Of a DNA stretch of 64,000 bases, positions 1 to 7,531 are shown one piece after another. The notes under the pieces are model-generated. The model was not told where the DNA came from, ran no database searches, and worked only from the letters and a program-made list of their open reading frames with translations. A program made the position numbers and the translations under genes. Position 1 is the stretch's first letter. Each line of letters begins with the position of its first letter. This stretch comes from Methylocystis rosea (GTDB lineage Bacteria; Pseudomonadota; Alphaproteobacteria; Rhizobiales; Beijerinckiaceae): assembly GCF_003855495.1 (NCBI RefSeq), contig NZ_CP034086.1:3075501-3139500 (forward strand), written 5' to 3'.

Positions 1-323
1 ATCGCCGGCGGCTGATAGACGACGCGCACCACCTCCGCATGGCCGGTGCGGCCGCTGCAGACGTCATCATAGGTGGGATTTTTCGTCACGCCGCCGGCGT
101 AGCCGACCGCCGTCACATAGACGCCCTCGCCCGCCTGCCAGAATTTGCGCTCCGCGCCCCAAAAGCAGCCCATGCCGAAGAGGACCTGTTCGGACCCCAG
201 CGGAAACGGCGGGTCGAGCGGCCGCCCGTTAACGAAATGGCGCGCCCCATGCGCCACTGGCGTTTCGCGGTCGGGAATGGGCCCGAGCAGTTTGGAAAGA
301 CCGAGTTCGTCGAAGATCGTCAT
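1..323 (-). CDS. msrA: Peptide-methionine (S)-S-oxide reductase MsrA, partial (C-terminus outside window)
   Basis: The gene runs leftward out of the window, so only the first 107 residues are visible. MsrA reduces the S-epimer of methionine sulfoxide in proteins and in free form, using thioredoxin. The hallmark GCFWGAE motif is seen with the catalytic Cys at residue 53. It is followed by the family-typical [18 protein letters not shown] and TGHAEVV blocks. The N-terminal extension of about 45 residues ahead of the motif is normal for the longer bacterial MsrA form. The start ATG at 323 is the first in frame that precedes the conserved region. It lies 32 bp downstream of a small membrane-protein gene on the same strand, so the two may be co-transcribed. 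Identification is firm from the motifs; no C-terminal resolving cysteines can be checked. Confidence 0.95.
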   Translation of the reverse strand, partial: MTIFDELGLSKLLGPIPDRETPVAHGARHFVNGRPLDPPFPLGSEQVLFGMGCFWGAERKFWQAGEGVYVTAVGYAGGVTKNPTYDDVCSGRTGHAEVVRVVYQPPA

Positions 324-355
324 GGCGCCGATATAGTGTGGCGGCTCGAGGGAAA

Positions 356-673
356 CTAGCGCCGTGCGTAATAGAGAGGCGCCGACCGCCGGTGGCTGAG
401 CAGGATCAGCAGGGCCCCGACGCCGCCGAAGGCGACGCTGACCGGCGCCAGCATCAGCGTGGTCAAAACCGGGTCCCACAGAAAGGTCGAGACATTCTCG
501 ACGCTCGACTGCAGCGACTGGTAGAGGCCGGGGAACACCGCCGCCGTTCCCCTGCTGATGCTCGTCACCATGACGCGGCCGGCGGCGATCGAGCGTGTGC
601 CATCGACGATGAGGGCGATGAAGCCGCCCGCGAGCAAGAGAAGGCCGATCAGTCTTGTGAGGAGTCGCAGCAT
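356..673 (-). CDS. Small two-helix membrane protein of unknown function
   Basis: A 105-residue protein with two hydrophobic segments: about residues 5-25 ([16 protein letters not shown]) and about 72-95 ([23 protein letters not shown]). A moderately polar loop lies between them, and the tail is basic ([13 protein letters not shown]). I do not recognise a named family. The ATG at 673 (protein begins MLRLLTRL) is preferred over the longer open frame, because the extension would translate the complement of tRNA-Ser and so is not real coding. It sits just upstream of msrA on the same strand and could form a two-gene unit with it. Function cannot be inferred from sequence. Confidence 0.7.
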   Translation of the reverse strand: MLRLLTRLIGLLLLAGGFIALIVDGTRSIAAGRVMVTSISRGTAAVFPGLYQSLQSSVENVSTFLWDPVLTTLMLAPVSVAFGGVGALLILLSHRRSAPLYYARR

Positions 674-796
674 GGTCTCTTCGTTAGAAAGTAATGATGC
701 GCGGTCGAAAAGCGTGGGGAGAATAGGCGCCGCGGCCGCGTCTGTCCATGCTTGGCGTTGCGTTCCGGTCGCGCGTGAATATAGTGCGCGCTTCGC

Positions 797-886
797 GGAG
801 GGGTGGCCGAGTGGTTGAAGGCGCACGCCTGGAAAGTGTGTATGCGGGAAACCGTATCGCGGGTTCGAATCCCGCCCCCTCCGCCA
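797..886 (+). tRNA. tRNA-Ser, anticodon GGA
   Basis: The acceptor strand GGAGGGG (797-803) pairs with CCCCTCC (876-882), followed by discriminator G and an encoded CCA (884-886). The anticodon arm CACGC / GTGTG encloses the loop CTGGAAA, giving anticodon GGA at 831-833. The long variable arm and GGTTCGAATCC T-arm are as expected of a class II serine tRNA. It decodes UCC/UCU codons. The gene is transcribed away from the toxin-antitoxin and remnant region that begins about 110 bp downstream, and such tRNA 3' ends are common integration targets. No matching direct repeat of its 3' end was seen nearby. Confidence 0.97.
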
Positions 887-993
887 GTTCAGAGTAGAAT
901 TGCGAACGCCGCTTGCCGCCGATTTTCGCGCCGGAAATGGCAGCAAGCGTTCCGAGCAAATCGCTCTTTGATCTCATGATACGGACCTCGCGG

Positions 994-1365
994 TCAGCGG
1001 CGCTTCCCATCATTGCCTTTCCGGGCCGTCTTCGGCGACACTGTCAGGCCTAGGAACACCATCACGGCCTGGTTGAGCCGGACCACGTCCTCGTCGTCGA
1101 GTCGCCCGATCCGCTCGCGCACCTTGGTCTTCGCAACAGTGGTGATCTTGTCCACCATCAGTCGGGAGGAGGAACGCAGCCCGTTGCGCTCGTTCGGCTC
1201 TACCGGCAGCCGGAACAGCGGCGCTTCGGTCGGGTCCGTGGTGAAGGCGCAGATCGTGATCGAGTCCGTCCCGTCGAAGGCGTCGTCCTGCACGATGACG
1301 ACGGGGCGTGGCTTGCCCGCATAGTCCTTGCCGCCGGAGACTGTCCAGATGTCTCCGCGCCTCAT
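994..1365 (-). CDS. PemK/MazF-family toxin (mRNA endoribonuclease)
   Basis: A 123-residue protein starting MRRGDIWTV, then KPRPVVIVQ and later RLMVDKITTVAKTKV and RIGRL. This is the typical PemK/MazF fold order: the N-terminal RGDIW strand, the PRPVVIVQ strand, and the central S..M.DKI.TV helix/strand. Family members are ribosome-independent, sequence-specific mRNA interferases neutralised by a cognate antitoxin. Its ATG overlaps the stop of the antitoxin gene by 4 bp (ATGA), so translation is coupled. The C-terminus carries a short basic tail (KTARKGNDGKRR). The cleavage sequence cannot be predicted. Identification rests on motif order and gene pairing. Confidence 0.93.
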   Translation of the reverse strand: MRRGDIWTVSGGKDYAGKPRPVVIVQDDAFDGTDSITICAFTTDPTEAPLFRLPVEPNERNGLRSSSRLMVDKITTVAKTKVRERIGRLDDEDVVRLNQAVMVFLGLTVSPKTARKGNDGKRR

Positions 1366-1586
1366 TCATCATCCCAGTCGGACGCTGCATCGATGAACGC
1401 CTGATCCTCGCGTGCATGGGCGCCGGCCGCTACGGCCAGCGATTGCCGGTGCGCCTCCGCCCGGAAGGACGATGCGCGCACGTCAGGCACCCAAATCTGG
1501 ATCGGCCGCAGGCCCTGCGCGCGCAGCCGCTCGCGATGCTCCTGCACCTTCACGCGCGTCGGCTTCGCGCCTCTCGCCGCCGCCAT
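1362..1586 (-). CDS. MazE-like antitoxin (DUF3018-type) of the PemK/MazF pair
   Basis: A 74-residue protein beginning MAAARGAKPTRVKVQEHRERLRAQ. It then has RPIQIWVPDVRASSF and an acidic C-terminus (DQAFIDAASDWDDE). This matches the short antitoxin-MazE-like (DUF3018) type: a basic N-terminal DNA-binding part and an acidic toxin-binding tail. The start at 1586 has an AGGAGAA ribosome-binding site about 6 nt upstream. A perfect 12-bp palindrome lies just upstream and is a plausible autoregulatory operator. It precedes and overlaps the toxin gene, the usual antitoxin-first order. The family name is from recall of the motif; the TA pairing is well supported by context. Confidence 0.85.
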   Translation of the reverse strand: MAAARGAKPTRVKVQEHRERLRAQGLRPIQIWVPDVRASSFRAEAHRQSLAVAAGAHAREDQAFIDAASDWDDE

Positions 1587-1605
1587 TGGCTTGTTCTCCT
1601 ATTCA

Positions 1606-1617
1606 GTTACATGTAAC
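1606..1617. promoter_or_regulatory. Palindromic operator candidate for the toxin-antitoxin operon
   Basis: The sequence GTTACATGTAAC is a perfect 12-bp palindrome. It lies 20 bp upstream of the antitoxin start and immediately upstream of its AGGAGAA ribosome-binding site. Type II antitoxins usually bind such palindromes to repress their own operon. That this one is the operator is inferred from position and symmetry. Confidence 0.5.
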
Positions 1618-1649
1618 CTATCACTCAGCGCTGGATATGGGAAGCGAAT

Positions 1650-2228
1650 TCCAACCGGAGGCGCCCGAAAATATGCCTAAAGCTACTTGAAATCATTGGA
1701 TAACTTCGTCTGCAACGTAACGCCATCCGACCGACACGCGGAATACCCAGCCCGCGTCGTGGCGCGTGGAATGGGTTGCGGGTAGAATCGTCGAGTTGTC
1801 ATTGGCGCGCGCCCAAAAGGGCGATGCGTTGCGATCAGAATAGACGCCTCATAGAGCCAAAGCGAAGACGTAGTCATCGCGCTATCGGTCGTAGCCCACC
1901 GGGATAATTTGCTGAATGCGTTTGCAACTAAATTGCTAAAAGACAATGGCGAGTCGTCGTCACCATGTTTCCATGACGTTGAACCCCAATACTTCGCCAC
2001 AAATGATCTGAAGCCCGACGTCGACGCCCTTCGGCGCTCTTCGTCCTCGCGCCAGCTCATCGGTCCGTCTGAGAACGTCGCGCCGGGCGCCAAACGCTTC
2101 CGAGAGCCATTCGCATTTCCTGCTGCGCCCAGACCAGATACAAAGCGAAGCATGAATAGGGTCTTGTCGCGCGCGCGCGCAGCGCAATCCTCGAGCCGAT
2201 CTCACAAATCTCGCTAAAAGGGAACGAC
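1650..2228. other. Gene-poor interval, no supported gene
   Basis: About 580 bp with several overlapping short open frames on both strands, none with a recognisable domain or convincing start. By eye the base composition is less GC-rich than the flanking genes. It may hold decayed sequence: two adjacent minus frames (around 1690-1960 and 1960-2205) each look weakly protein-like and could be halves of a frameshifted gene. I could not identify any family. The interval lies between the toxin-antitoxin operon and a truncated transporter gene. Confidence 0.4.
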
Positions 2229-3341
2229 GTGATTCAGCGGTTCCTCTGGCTTGCGATGGGCTATTGGAAAGGCCAGACGCAACGCCCGGCGTGGGTTCTC
2301 TCGGTTGGATTCCTCATCTGCCTGGTCGTGAACACTTACATGGCTCTGGCGGTGAATCGCTGGAGCAAGAGTTTCTTCGACGCGCTTCAAACGCATAAAG
2401 TCGATGAAGTGACCGGGGGAATTCTGCAACTCGCCATTCTGGCCGTCGGCGTCGGTCTTGCCTCAATCGCCACAACGCAGTTTCGTATGCGGCTTCAGGT
2501 CAACTGGCGATTGTGGCTCACCGCCTCGCTCATCGAGAAATGGCTTGTCAACGAATCGCGCCAGGCTTGCGCCATATCCCCCGCAATCGATAATCCGGAA
2601 GCCCGCATCGCCGATGACGGTCGGCTGGCGATCGATCTTTTTGTCGATCTCGCCGGAGGCGTCATCAATATTTTCTTGGTTTCGGCCGCCTTCATCCTCG
2701 TTCTCTGGCAAGTCGGGGGCTCCTATGAGTTTCTCGGCGTGGTCATCCCCGGCTATCTGGTGCTCGCGGTCTTCGTCTATTCAGTGGTGACGTCGTTTTG
2801 CATGTGGGTGCTCGGGCGACCGCTGGTGGCGAGCGTCGAAGCAAAGGCCGCGGCGGAGGGGAACTTCCGCTATGCGCTCACCCGCGCCCGTCATGAGTTC
2901 GAGTCGAGAGCGGTGGTGGAAGTCGACGATGACATCGACCGCGATATTGGCGATTACCTGCGCCATCCCGTCGTTAAGGGGGTTCCGATCATTCCGGATC
3001 GGCTGCCCGAGATCGACGCCAAGAGCGGGAACCCGTTCGACAGATTTCTCTTTCTGCTCGCAACAACCTGGGGGCGCGTGATCCAGGGGCAGACAAAGAT
3101 CGTCTTTTTAACGCACGCCAACAATCTACTGGCTCCCGCGGTCCCCCTGTTGCTTGGCGCGCCGAAATATCTTGCCGGCGATCTGACGCTCGGAGATCTG
3201 ATGCAGGCGGCCGCGGCCTTTTTGCAGGTGCAGCTTTCCCTCAATTGGCTCGCCGACAACGCCCTGAGCATCGCGAACTGGTCGGCTTCGGCGCGGCGCG
3301 TCGCGGCGCTTGATTTAGCGATCGACACGACACGGGAATAG
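2229..3341 (+). CDS. SbmA/BacA-like ABC transporter membrane domain lacking the ATPase (probably truncated)
   Basis: A 370-residue membrane protein resembling the transmembrane half of SbmA/BacA and YddA/BclA-type peptide transporters. It has an N-terminal helix after GYWK, the block NRWSKSFFDALQ, then RWLWLT-like (NWRLWLTASLIEKW), DNPEARIADDGRLAIDLFVDLAGG and ASARRVAALD. In the ATPase-bearing relatives the last block is followed by the nucleotide-binding domain with Walker motifs. Here the frame stops 8 codons later and no Walker sequence follows. Either this is a BacA/SbmA-like proton-driven form or, more likely, a deletion product, because the next sequence is a stub of a different gene. 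The start is an in-frame GTG at 2229, after GGGAACGAC. Substrate unknown. Confidence 0.7.
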   Translation: MIQRFLWLAMGYWKGQTQRPAWVLSVGFLICLVVNTYMALAVNRWSKSFFDALQTHKVDEVTGGILQLAILAVGVGLASIATTQFRMRLQVNWRLWLTASLIEKWLVNESRQACAISPAIDNPEARIADDGRLAIDLFVDLAGGVINIFLVSAAFILVLWQVGGSYEFLGVVIPGYLVLAVFVYSVVTSFCMWVLGRPLVASVEAKAAAEGNFRYALTRARHEFESRAVVEVDDDIDRDIGDYLRHPVVKGVPIIPDRLPEIDAKSGNPFDRFLFLLATTWGRVIQGQTKIVFLTHANNLLAPAVPLLLGAPKYLAGDLTLGDLMQAAAAFLQVQLSLNWLADNALSIANWSASARRVAALDLAIDTTRE

Positions 3342-3379
3342 CGCATGCGCTCGCGACGCGGCGCCGACCAAGAGGGAAC

Positions 3380-3478
3380 ATGAGCCCACTTCGCATCCAC
3401 AGGGAGAGTCATCTCGTCCAGCGCAGCGGCTGGCTGCGGGCGGCGGTGCTCGGCAAGATATTCGGCATGGCGGTTTAA
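3380..3478 (+). pseudogene. Remnant of a VIT1/CCC1-family transporter (N-terminal stub)
   Basis: A 32-codon frame whose residues 9-25 read ESHLVQRSGWLRAAVLG. That is the conserved N-terminus of VIT/CCC1-type iron/manganese transporters, which normally continues ANDGIVSTASL. Here the conserved continuation is replaced by KIFGMAV and a stop. A ribosome-binding-like AGAGGGAAC precedes the ATG. The stub lies directly after the truncated SbmA-like gene, so both probably reflect one or more deletions. The family assignment rests on one strongly conserved block. It is not expected to make a functional protein. Confidence 0.6.
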
Positions 3479-3548
3479 AAGAACCGGCGATCGCGGAAAC
3501 GGTGTCTATATGGCGAATGCAAGAAGCAGATTGCGAACGGAGCAGCAG

Positions 3549-3983
3549 ATGATTCGCCTGGGGTTTGTCGCGGTCCTGAGCGTCGCTTTCAATATGGTCG
3601 GGGCGGCCGTCGCGAAGGAGCCTGCGCCAGCCGAGGTCGTGACGGAAATCGCCAGGGCGACAAAAACCGCCACCGGGCAGCCGATCACGCTTCCGCAGGG
3701 GCCCTTGGAGGTCGTGGCTTCGATGTACACTCTGGAGCCCGGCGTCAGATTGCCGGAACATAAGCATCCGTATCAGCGCTATGCCTATATTCTTGAAGGG
3801 CAGCTGATGGTCCAGCAGGGCGATTCCGCGTCGCGCGTCTATCACGCTGGAGAATTCGTCATAGAGAGCGTCGACAGCTGGCATTTCGGCGCGACGGTCG
3901 GGGCCGTTCCGGTCAAATTGCTGGTCATCGATCAATTGCCGCCCGGCGGCGACGTCACGATCAATCGGCCAGCGGCGCCGTAA
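3549..3983 (+). CDS. Secreted cupin-domain protein
   Basis: A 144-residue protein with a signal peptide (MIRLGFVAVLSVAFNMVGAAVA) followed by one cupin fold. Cupin motif 1 is seen as LEPGVRLPEHKHPYQRYAYILEG, with two His and a Tyr/Glu pattern. Motif 2 is YHAGEFVIESVDSWHFGA. It is therefore likely a periplasmic metal-binding beta-barrel protein; the substrate is unknown. The ATG at 3549 is chosen because GGAG lies 6 nt upstream and it starts the signal peptide directly. An upstream ATG at 3510 would add 13 polar residues. It stands alone between the VIT remnant and a convergent methyltransferase gene. Confidence 0.85.
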   Translation: MIRLGFVAVLSVAFNMVGAAVAKEPAPAEVVTEIARATKTATGQPITLPQGPLEVVASMYTLEPGVRLPEHKHPYQRYAYILEGQLMVQQGDSASRVYHAGEFVIESVDSWHFGATVGAVPVKLLVIDQLPPGGDVTINRPAAP

Positions 3984-4041
3984 CGGCAGTCAGAACACGA
4001 CGCCCGTCCGTTAGACATCCGCGAAGCGTTTACGTGTCGCG

Positions 4042-5088
4042 TTAGAGCCGCGCCTCGAGGATCATGTTGAAGGGCGTCGCCGCCGCCTTGCGGAAATGGG
4101 AGAAGCCGCCTTCGCGCACGACCTCGCCGATGCGCTTTGCGCCGGCTTGCGCGCCGAGCGCGAGTCCGACGTCCTGATTGAGCGACGTCGGCACGCAGAT
4201 GTGGGTCGAGCCGGCATAATAGACCCGCCCAACAGGGTTTAGATTTTCCGCAAGGCTGTCGCCGGCCGCGGGTTCGATCAGCATCAGCGTTCCGTCGTCC
4301 GCCAAAACATCGCGGATATGCGCGACGGCGCCGACGGGATCGCCCATGTCATGCAGCGAATCGAACATCGTCACGAGGTCGTAGCGCGCGCCGGCGAAAT
4401 CCTGCGCCCGCGCCACTTCGAAGCGCACGTTCTTGCGACCGTTCGCCTTCTCCCTTGCGTGCGCGATCGAACCCTCGTGGTAGTCGATCCCGACAAATTC
4501 CGAATTCGGAAAGGCGTCGGCCATGAGCAAGGTCGAGACGCCATGGCCGCAGCCAACGTCGGCGACGTTCGCGCCGCGCTCGAGCTTGGCGGTGACGCCG
4601 TCAAGCGCCGGCAGCCATTCGGCGACGAGATGTGTCCGGTAGCCCGGCCGGAAGAAGCGCTCGACGCCGCAGAACAGACAATTGCAATGGTCGCCCCAAT
4701 GCATGCCCTTTCCGCTTTTGAAGGCCTCGGCGAGTTTGGGTTCGTCGTGAAAAATCGCCGACATCAGGCTAAAGCCTCCCACCATGAAGGCGGGGCTGTC
4801 CTCGGCGGCAAACACCGCGGTCTGCTCGGGCGACATCGAAAATTTATGCGCCTTCGCGTCATAATCGACGAAGCCGGAAGCCGCTTGCGCGGAAAGCCAT
4901 TCGCGCACATAGCGCTCATGCGTGCCGGTCTTGTCGGCGAGTTCGGCGGAGGTGGCGGCGCCTTGCGAGAGCGCGCGGAACAGGCCGAGCTTGTCTCCGA
5001 TGATCACCAGAGCCGCGTTGGAGGCGGCGCCCAGTTCATTGACGACCGTTCCGAGCAGCGAGTCGAGCTTGTTCATGTCCAGGTTCAT
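4042..5088 (-). CDS. Winged-helix/SAM-dependent methyltransferase (Rv2258c-like)
   Basis: A 348-residue two-part protein. Residues 1-95 form a winged-helix-like N-terminus (LGLFRALSQGAATSAELADKTGTHERYVREWLSAQAASG region). Residues about 175-300 form a class I methyltransferase with motif I ANVADVGCGHG, acidic loop VGIDYHE and the motif MFDSLHDMGDP. This arrangement is known from plant O-methyltransferase-like and Rv2258c-type bacterial proteins, where the N-terminal domain dimerises rather than binding DNA. A Cys cluster (HCNCLFCG, around residues 133-140) could bind metal. The substrate is unknown. It is monocistronic, convergent with the cupin gene; the start ATG at 5088 is the first of two close Met codons. 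Confidence 0.85.
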   Translation of the reverse strand: MNLDMNKLDSLLGTVVNELGAASNAALVIIGDKLGLFRALSQGAATSAELADKTGTHERYVREWLSAQAASGFVDYDAKAHKFSMSPEQTAVFAAEDSPAFMVGGFSLMSAIFHDEPKLAEAFKSGKGMHWGDHCNCLFCGVERFFRPGYRTHLVAEWLPALDGVTAKLERGANVADVGCGHGVSTLLMADAFPNSEFVGIDYHEGSIAHAREKANGRKNVRFEVARAQDFAGARYDLVTMFDSLHDMGDPVGAVAHIRDVLADDGTLMLIEPAAGDSLAENLNPVGRVYYAGSTHICVPTSLNQDVGLALGAQAGAKRIGEVVREGGFSHFRKAAATPFNMILEARL

Positions 5089-5254
5089 CGCTCACCTCTC
5101 ATTGTGGATGGACGCAGGCGCGCCTTGGGAAATTGCGCTCAGCGCCTCTACAGCGCTCGCGGGCATGACGCCGGGAGGATACAGGCGCAGCTTCCAACTG
5201 CCGAGCAATATCGCCGTCGCGCGCGGGAGAACGATGAAGCGCGGCGCGAGCGGG

Positions 5255-7375
5255 CTAGCGCAATTTGATCGTCAGATCCGTGCCGTCGTTTCCGGTCTCG
5301 CCGCTGACCGGCTGGTCCGAGATGATGAGCGACGCCCCAGTCCATAGCCGCTCCGCGATCCGGTCGCGTACGTCTTTCGGGATGTCGACGCGCTCCAGCG
5401 CCTCGGACGGGCTCGCGCTCGCAGGGCGCCAATCCCAGGATATGTCGGCTTTAGCATCGGCCGACGCCAGATTCTTCCTGCGCTCCGTCTGCGCTTCCGG
5501 CATCGACAGGACCGACCATTTGAGCGAACTCCCGTCCTCCTTGGCCGCCGTCGCAATATAAAGATGCGAGCCGAGCGGCGCGTCCGGATCGCGGATCTCG
5601 ATTGGCGCATCGAAAAGCGGCGACAGGCCCTGGCGAACATAGATCCGCCGATCCTTCTTGCTGATCAGCACCGAGATGGGCGCCAACCGCCGCTCGGCTT
5701 CTCTTTGAGCGGTTGAGGCGGCGGCGGCGGTCGTTCTCGCCTCATCCAAACGCCGCTCCGCGTCCGCCAGATCCGATTCCCCGGCGACGACGGCCGCGCC
5801 CGCCTGTTCGAGCTTTGCCGTGGCTTCGGCCAACGCGGAGCTGGCGTTCGTCTGAATCAGCAGCGCCGCGTCCTCAGCGAGGAGAGCTTCGCCATAGGCT
5901 CTCGTCAGACGGTCGGCTCTGGCTTTGGCCTGCTCGTCGCCCGCCGACGCGCCGCGTTCCGCCGTTACGGCCGGCTCCTGCTGGCTGTTGGCCGCGGCCT
6001 TAGCAGCGTCATAGGAGGCCGCAGCCGCGTCCGCCTTGACGACGGCCAAGGCCTGCGCGGCCTTTGCGGCGCGGAGCTCGGCCGCGGCGCGCGCAGCCTC
6101 TTTCTGCTTGATGACCACTTCAGCGGACAAAGCCTTGATCGCCTTGCTGGCGGCGGCGGCGTCAGCCTGGGCCTTGGCCTTGAGTCGCTGGGCATATTGA
6201 TGCGGGTTTACCGTCAGGCGCTCAGCGACGGGGGCTGGGGTTGCGGGGACCGACGATGCCGATTTCTCTGCCGTGGTTCCGGATTTGAGCTGCTCCGAAT
6301 CCTGCTCCGTCTTCGACGCCGCGTCGGCGGAGTCCGGCTGCTGCCAGTCTGCAGCGGGCGCGGCTGTATCGGCCGCGACCTCAGCGCCGGCTTCCGCCTT
6401 GGGCTGCTCGGCTTGCTTGGAACCGGCTCCAATCGCGTCGGCGACGGCGTCGGCTTGAGTGGCCGGCTGCTGCGGTCTGGCCGCCGGCTGGTCGGTCGCG
6501 GCGAGGGGCTGCTTCTGCGGGTCTGCAATTCTCGCGACAGTTTCGCTGGTTTCGGCCTTGGGCTGCTCAGCTTTTTCGCGCCGCGCGTCGCCTTCACCGC
6601 CGGCGTTGGCTTTGGGCTGCTCCGCCTGAGGCTGGGCGGGGCGATCTGCGGCCACGTTGGCAGGCTGAGGGTCGCCCCCTGGCGCGGCTTTTTCTGCTTC
6701 TACGGACGCGCGCATCATAGGCGCAGGCAGCAAGGGGTGTTCGAATTCGGCGGGAAACACGTCATGCGGCGAGATCACGACCCGCTCGCCGATTCTGGTC
6801 ATGCCCCAGAGCTTCGCCGCGAATGCGGCGGGAAGCCGGATGCAGCCATGCGAGGCCGGATGTCCCGGCACGACTCCAAGATGCATGGCGATGCCGGACC
6901 AGGTGATCCGCTGCATGAAGGGCATCGGCGCGCTGGAATAGATGTTGGATCGGTGGAACCGCTCGCGGCCGATGATGGAGAAAATGCCTTTGGGCGTCGG
7001 ATGTCCGGCAATGCCTGTCGAGATCGCGGAACGGGCGACCAAGCCGCTATGGTTGTAGATCGACACCTGCTGGTCGGCGATGGAGGCGACGACGAAGAGC
7101 GGCCGATCGAGCCGTGCAGCCTCCGGCTTGGCGTCGCGCGAAGGCTCTGCGCCGCTTTTGTCGCTCGCTGGACGGGAGATCTTTTTTCGCGCGGCCGGGC
7201 GTTGCGGGCGAGCGATGCGCTCTGGCTCAGGAACCGCATTGATGAGAGGCTCGCGGTCGCCCCAGAAATAATAGTACTGCGCCACGGCAGGCGTCCGCGC
7301 CAAGCCGAGCGTCGCGGCGGCGGTCACCGCCACCTTCGAAAAAAGCCGGGCGCGAGAGCGCGTTCGCAAGCGCAT
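5255..7375 (-). CDS. L,D-transpeptidase (YkuD) with long Ala-rich region and degenerate C-terminal YkuD-like lobe
   Basis: A 706-residue exported protein starting MRLRTRSRARLFSK with a signal/anchor to about residue 32 (ending AVAQ). Residues about 92-205 are a YkuD domain: the catalytic motif HLGVVPGHPASHGCIRL gives His165, His176 and Cys178. Such enzymes form 3-3 peptidoglycan crosslinks or anchor proteins in the periplasm. Residues about 230-390 are Gln/Lys/Pro/Ala-rich and look disordered. Residues about 400-535 are Ala-rich and helical or coiled-coil. The last 150 residues (from APISVLISKKDRRIYV) resemble YkuD beta-strands but lack the SHGC motif. The start at 7375 places the signal peptide first; a longer frame would add 31 residues. 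It is a single gene. Confidence 0.9.
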   Translation of the reverse strand: MRLRTRSRARLFSKVAVTAAATLGLARTPAVAQYYYFWGDREPLINAVPEPERIARPQRPAARKKISRPASDKSGAEPSRDAKPEAARLDRPLFVVASIADQQVSIYNHSGLVARSAISTGIAGHPTPKGIFSIIGRERFHRSNIYSSAPMPFMQRITWSGIAMHLGVVPGHPASHGCIRLPAAFAAKLWGMTRIGERVVISPHDVFPAEFEHPLLPAPMMRASVEAEKAAPGGDPQPANVAADRPAQPQAEQPKANAGGEGDARREKAEQPKAETSETVARIADPQKQPLAATDQPAARPQQPATQADAVADAIGAGSKQAEQPKAEAGAEVAADTAAPAADWQQPDSADAASKTEQDSEQLKSGTTAEKSASSVPATPAPVAERLTVNPHQYAQRLKAKAQADAAAASKAIKALSAEVVIKQKEAARAAAELRAAKAAQALAVVKADAAAASYDAAKAAANSQQEPAVTAERGASAGDEQAKARADRLTRAYGEALLAEDAALLIQTNASSALAEATAKLEQAGAAVVAGESDLADAERRLDEARTTAAAASTAQREAERRLAPISVLISKKDRRIYVRQGLSPLFDAPIEIRDPDAPLGSHLYIATAAKEDGSSLKWSVLSMPEAQTERRKNLASADAKADISWDWRPASASPSEALERVDIPKDVRDRIAERLWTGASLIISDQPVSGETGNDGTDLTIKLR

Positions 7376-7531
7376 GTGCCGCTCCAAACTGCGGTTGAGC
7401 ACCTTCGGTACTAAGGCGAATTTCTTATTTAAACGATAATGAATGGCTAATGCGTGGCCAAACAGCAACCAAGATCAAGACCCAATGCTTGAGCTTTGCT
7501 TCGTGCGCAGCAAAGAGAGCGTTGTTTTGAC

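Noticed and set aside
674-946. N-terminal extension of the small membrane protein
   Set aside because: It translates the complement of tRNA-Ser (residues [17 protein letters not shown]), a common false extension.
797-3478. Integrated element with att sites at tRNA-Ser
   Set aside because: No integrase gene and no direct repeat of the tRNA 3' end was seen; only suggestive decay.
6197-7414. A 405-codon plus-strand frame
   Set aside because: Antisense shadow of the L,D-transpeptidase gene; GC-rich codon bias opens frames on the opposite strand.
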